From the NCBI GenBank assembly GCA_900770205.1, contig CAAGJV010000141.1:1-15324 (forward strand): 15,324 nucleotides of DNA, read 5' to 3'. This document shows positions 14,570 through 15,324 of this stretch, one piece after another. The stretch's first letter is position 1; each line of letters opens with the position of its first letter. The position numbers and the translations under genes were made by a program. The DNA is from Desulfovibrionaceae bacterium (GTDB taxonomy: Bacteria > Desulfobacterota > Desulfovibrionia > Desulfovibrionales > Desulfovibrionaceae). The notes below the pieces were generated by a model. The model did not search any database. It was not told the DNA's origin and worked only from the letters and a program-made list of their open reading frames with translations.

Positions 14570-14625
14570 TTGCTTATATGGAGAATAAGACTGTCTTCCG
14601 GGGAGATGGCGTGTTTATCACGCAG

Positions 14626-15324
14626 CTATTTCATACGGATCTCTATATGCACTCCGTACTTTTCTTCAAGGGCCGCTATGCGATCGCGTTTGCGGTTCAG
14701 CAGGTACAAGGCAAGTTCCGCATCGCTTTCATAGGTGAACGTGGCTGGATCTGTGTTTTTTTCGCTCTTCTTCCCTTTGGCGCTGTCGAGGCTGCGGGAT
14801 AACTTACTCTGCAAGTCTCTCAATGTCTGAAGGGACTGCCATTCCATATTGCGGCGCACGCCTGTACCGTGACAGTGAGGGCAGGGCTCGCAGGAAATGG
14901 AAATGGCGGATGTGCCGGTACGCTGGCGTACCAGCTCCAGAAGTCCGAAAGAACTCATGTGGCCGACATCGTGGCGGGCGCGGTCTCTGTGCATGGCATT
15001 TTTCAGTGTGCGTTCGACTTCCCGGCAGTGGTTCTTATCTCTCATCTCTATGAAATCGATGACTATCTGCCCCCCTATGTCGCGCAGCCTCAGATGCCTG
15101 GCAATGGCCTCTGCCGCTTCCATATTGGTACGGAAGACCATGGCCTCGAAGTTTGTCTTTCCCTGAGTTTTGCCGGAGTTGATATCGATGGCCATAAGAG
15201 CTTCGGTTTGATCGAAGACCAGCCGGCCTCCGGAGGGAAGAACAACTTCCCTGCTCGTGACGGTCTCCAGTTGCCTGAGCAGATTGAAGCGTTCCCACAT
15301 GCTCTGCCGCTGATCTTTATGGAG
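14626..15324 (-). CDS. Ribonuclease E/G family protein, C-terminal part
   Basis: This is an endoribonuclease of the Rne/Rng family acting in mRNA decay and rRNA processing. The window holds the last 232 residues; the gene continues beyond base 15324. Visible are REVVLPSGGRLVFDQTEAL and the two catalytic magnesium-binding aspartates, in AIDINSG and VIDFIEM (equivalent to E. coli RNase E Asp303 and Asp346). RLRDIGGQIVIDF, HMSSFGLLELVRQR and the zinc-link-like CPHCHGTG follow. A linker and a small C-terminal domain end the protein at IEIRMK. It has no long RNase E-type scaffold tail, so by size it resembles RNase G or a short RNase E. The internal ATG at 15300 is not the start, because the frame continues upstream (LHKDQRQS) to the window edge. 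Confidence 0.94.
   Translation of the reverse strand, partial: LHKDQRQSMWERFNLLRQLETVTSREVVLPSGGRLVFDQTEALMAIDINSGKTQGKTNFEAMVFRTNMEAAEAIARHLRLRDIGGQIVIDFIEMRDKNHCREVERTLKNAMHRDRARHDVGHMSSFGLLELVRQRTGTSAISISCEPCPHCHGTGVRRNMEWQSLQTLRDLQSKLSRSLDSAKGKKSEKNTDPATFTYESDAELALYLLNRKRDRIAALEEKYGVHIEIRMK

Noticed and set aside
1..15324. CRISPR array, phage, toxin-antitoxin or defence system
   Set aside because: I saw no regularly spaced direct repeats, transposase, integrase or toxin-like small gene pair on reading both strands; the content is housekeeping.

Overview
The window looks like the end of a short-read assembly contig from a free-living, moderately GC-rich Gram-negative bacterium. The first 20 bases are the 3' end of the standard Illumina Read 1 adapter, so genomic sequence starts at base 21. 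Four things suggest a sulfate- or sulfite-reducing Desulfovibrionaceae member, perhaps a gut genus such as Bilophila or Mailhella: the short LeuC/LeuD isopropylmalate isomerase, the unbroken thrS-infC-rpmI-rplT-pheS-pheT order, the double-length M16 peptidase, and an Rne/Rng-family RNase. This placement is inferred from gene order and protein character, without any database search.

Layout. Bases 21-2079 on the minus strand hold the tail of a leucine operon, leuC-leuD-leuB. leuB is cut off by the contig end. A sigma-70-like promoter lies just upstream at 2131-2159. Bases 2230-3441, also minus, encode an SLC1/DAACS-type symporter with its own intrinsic terminator. From 3577 the plus strand carries tRNA-Val(GAC) with a promoter and terminator, then the translation cluster thrS, infC, rpmI (L35), rplT (L20), pheS and pheT (3775-10877). 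Structured spacers separate several of these genes. A secreted M16 metallopeptidase follows (11057-13795) and ends in a strong terminator at 13953-13988. Bases 13996-15324 on the minus strand hold a small single-span membrane protein of unknown function and the C-terminal part of an RNase E/G family protein that runs off the window.

How the genes work together. LeuC and LeuD form isopropylmalate isomerase and LeuB is the next enzyme in leucine synthesis. ThrRS, PheRS, IF3, L35 and L20 are all translation components. The spacers between them carry hairpins that could act as attenuators or ribosomal-protein autoregulatory sites.

I found no mobile element, CRISPR array, phage gene or recognisable new multi-gene system. 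The most interesting points are an infC that probably starts at an ATA codon, a symporter that has lost canonical substrate and cation residues, structured leaders in the translation cluster, an orphan ribosome binding site with a 12-codon ORF in the convergent gap, and the adapter contamination itself. There is no gene-free stretch longer than 300 bases.
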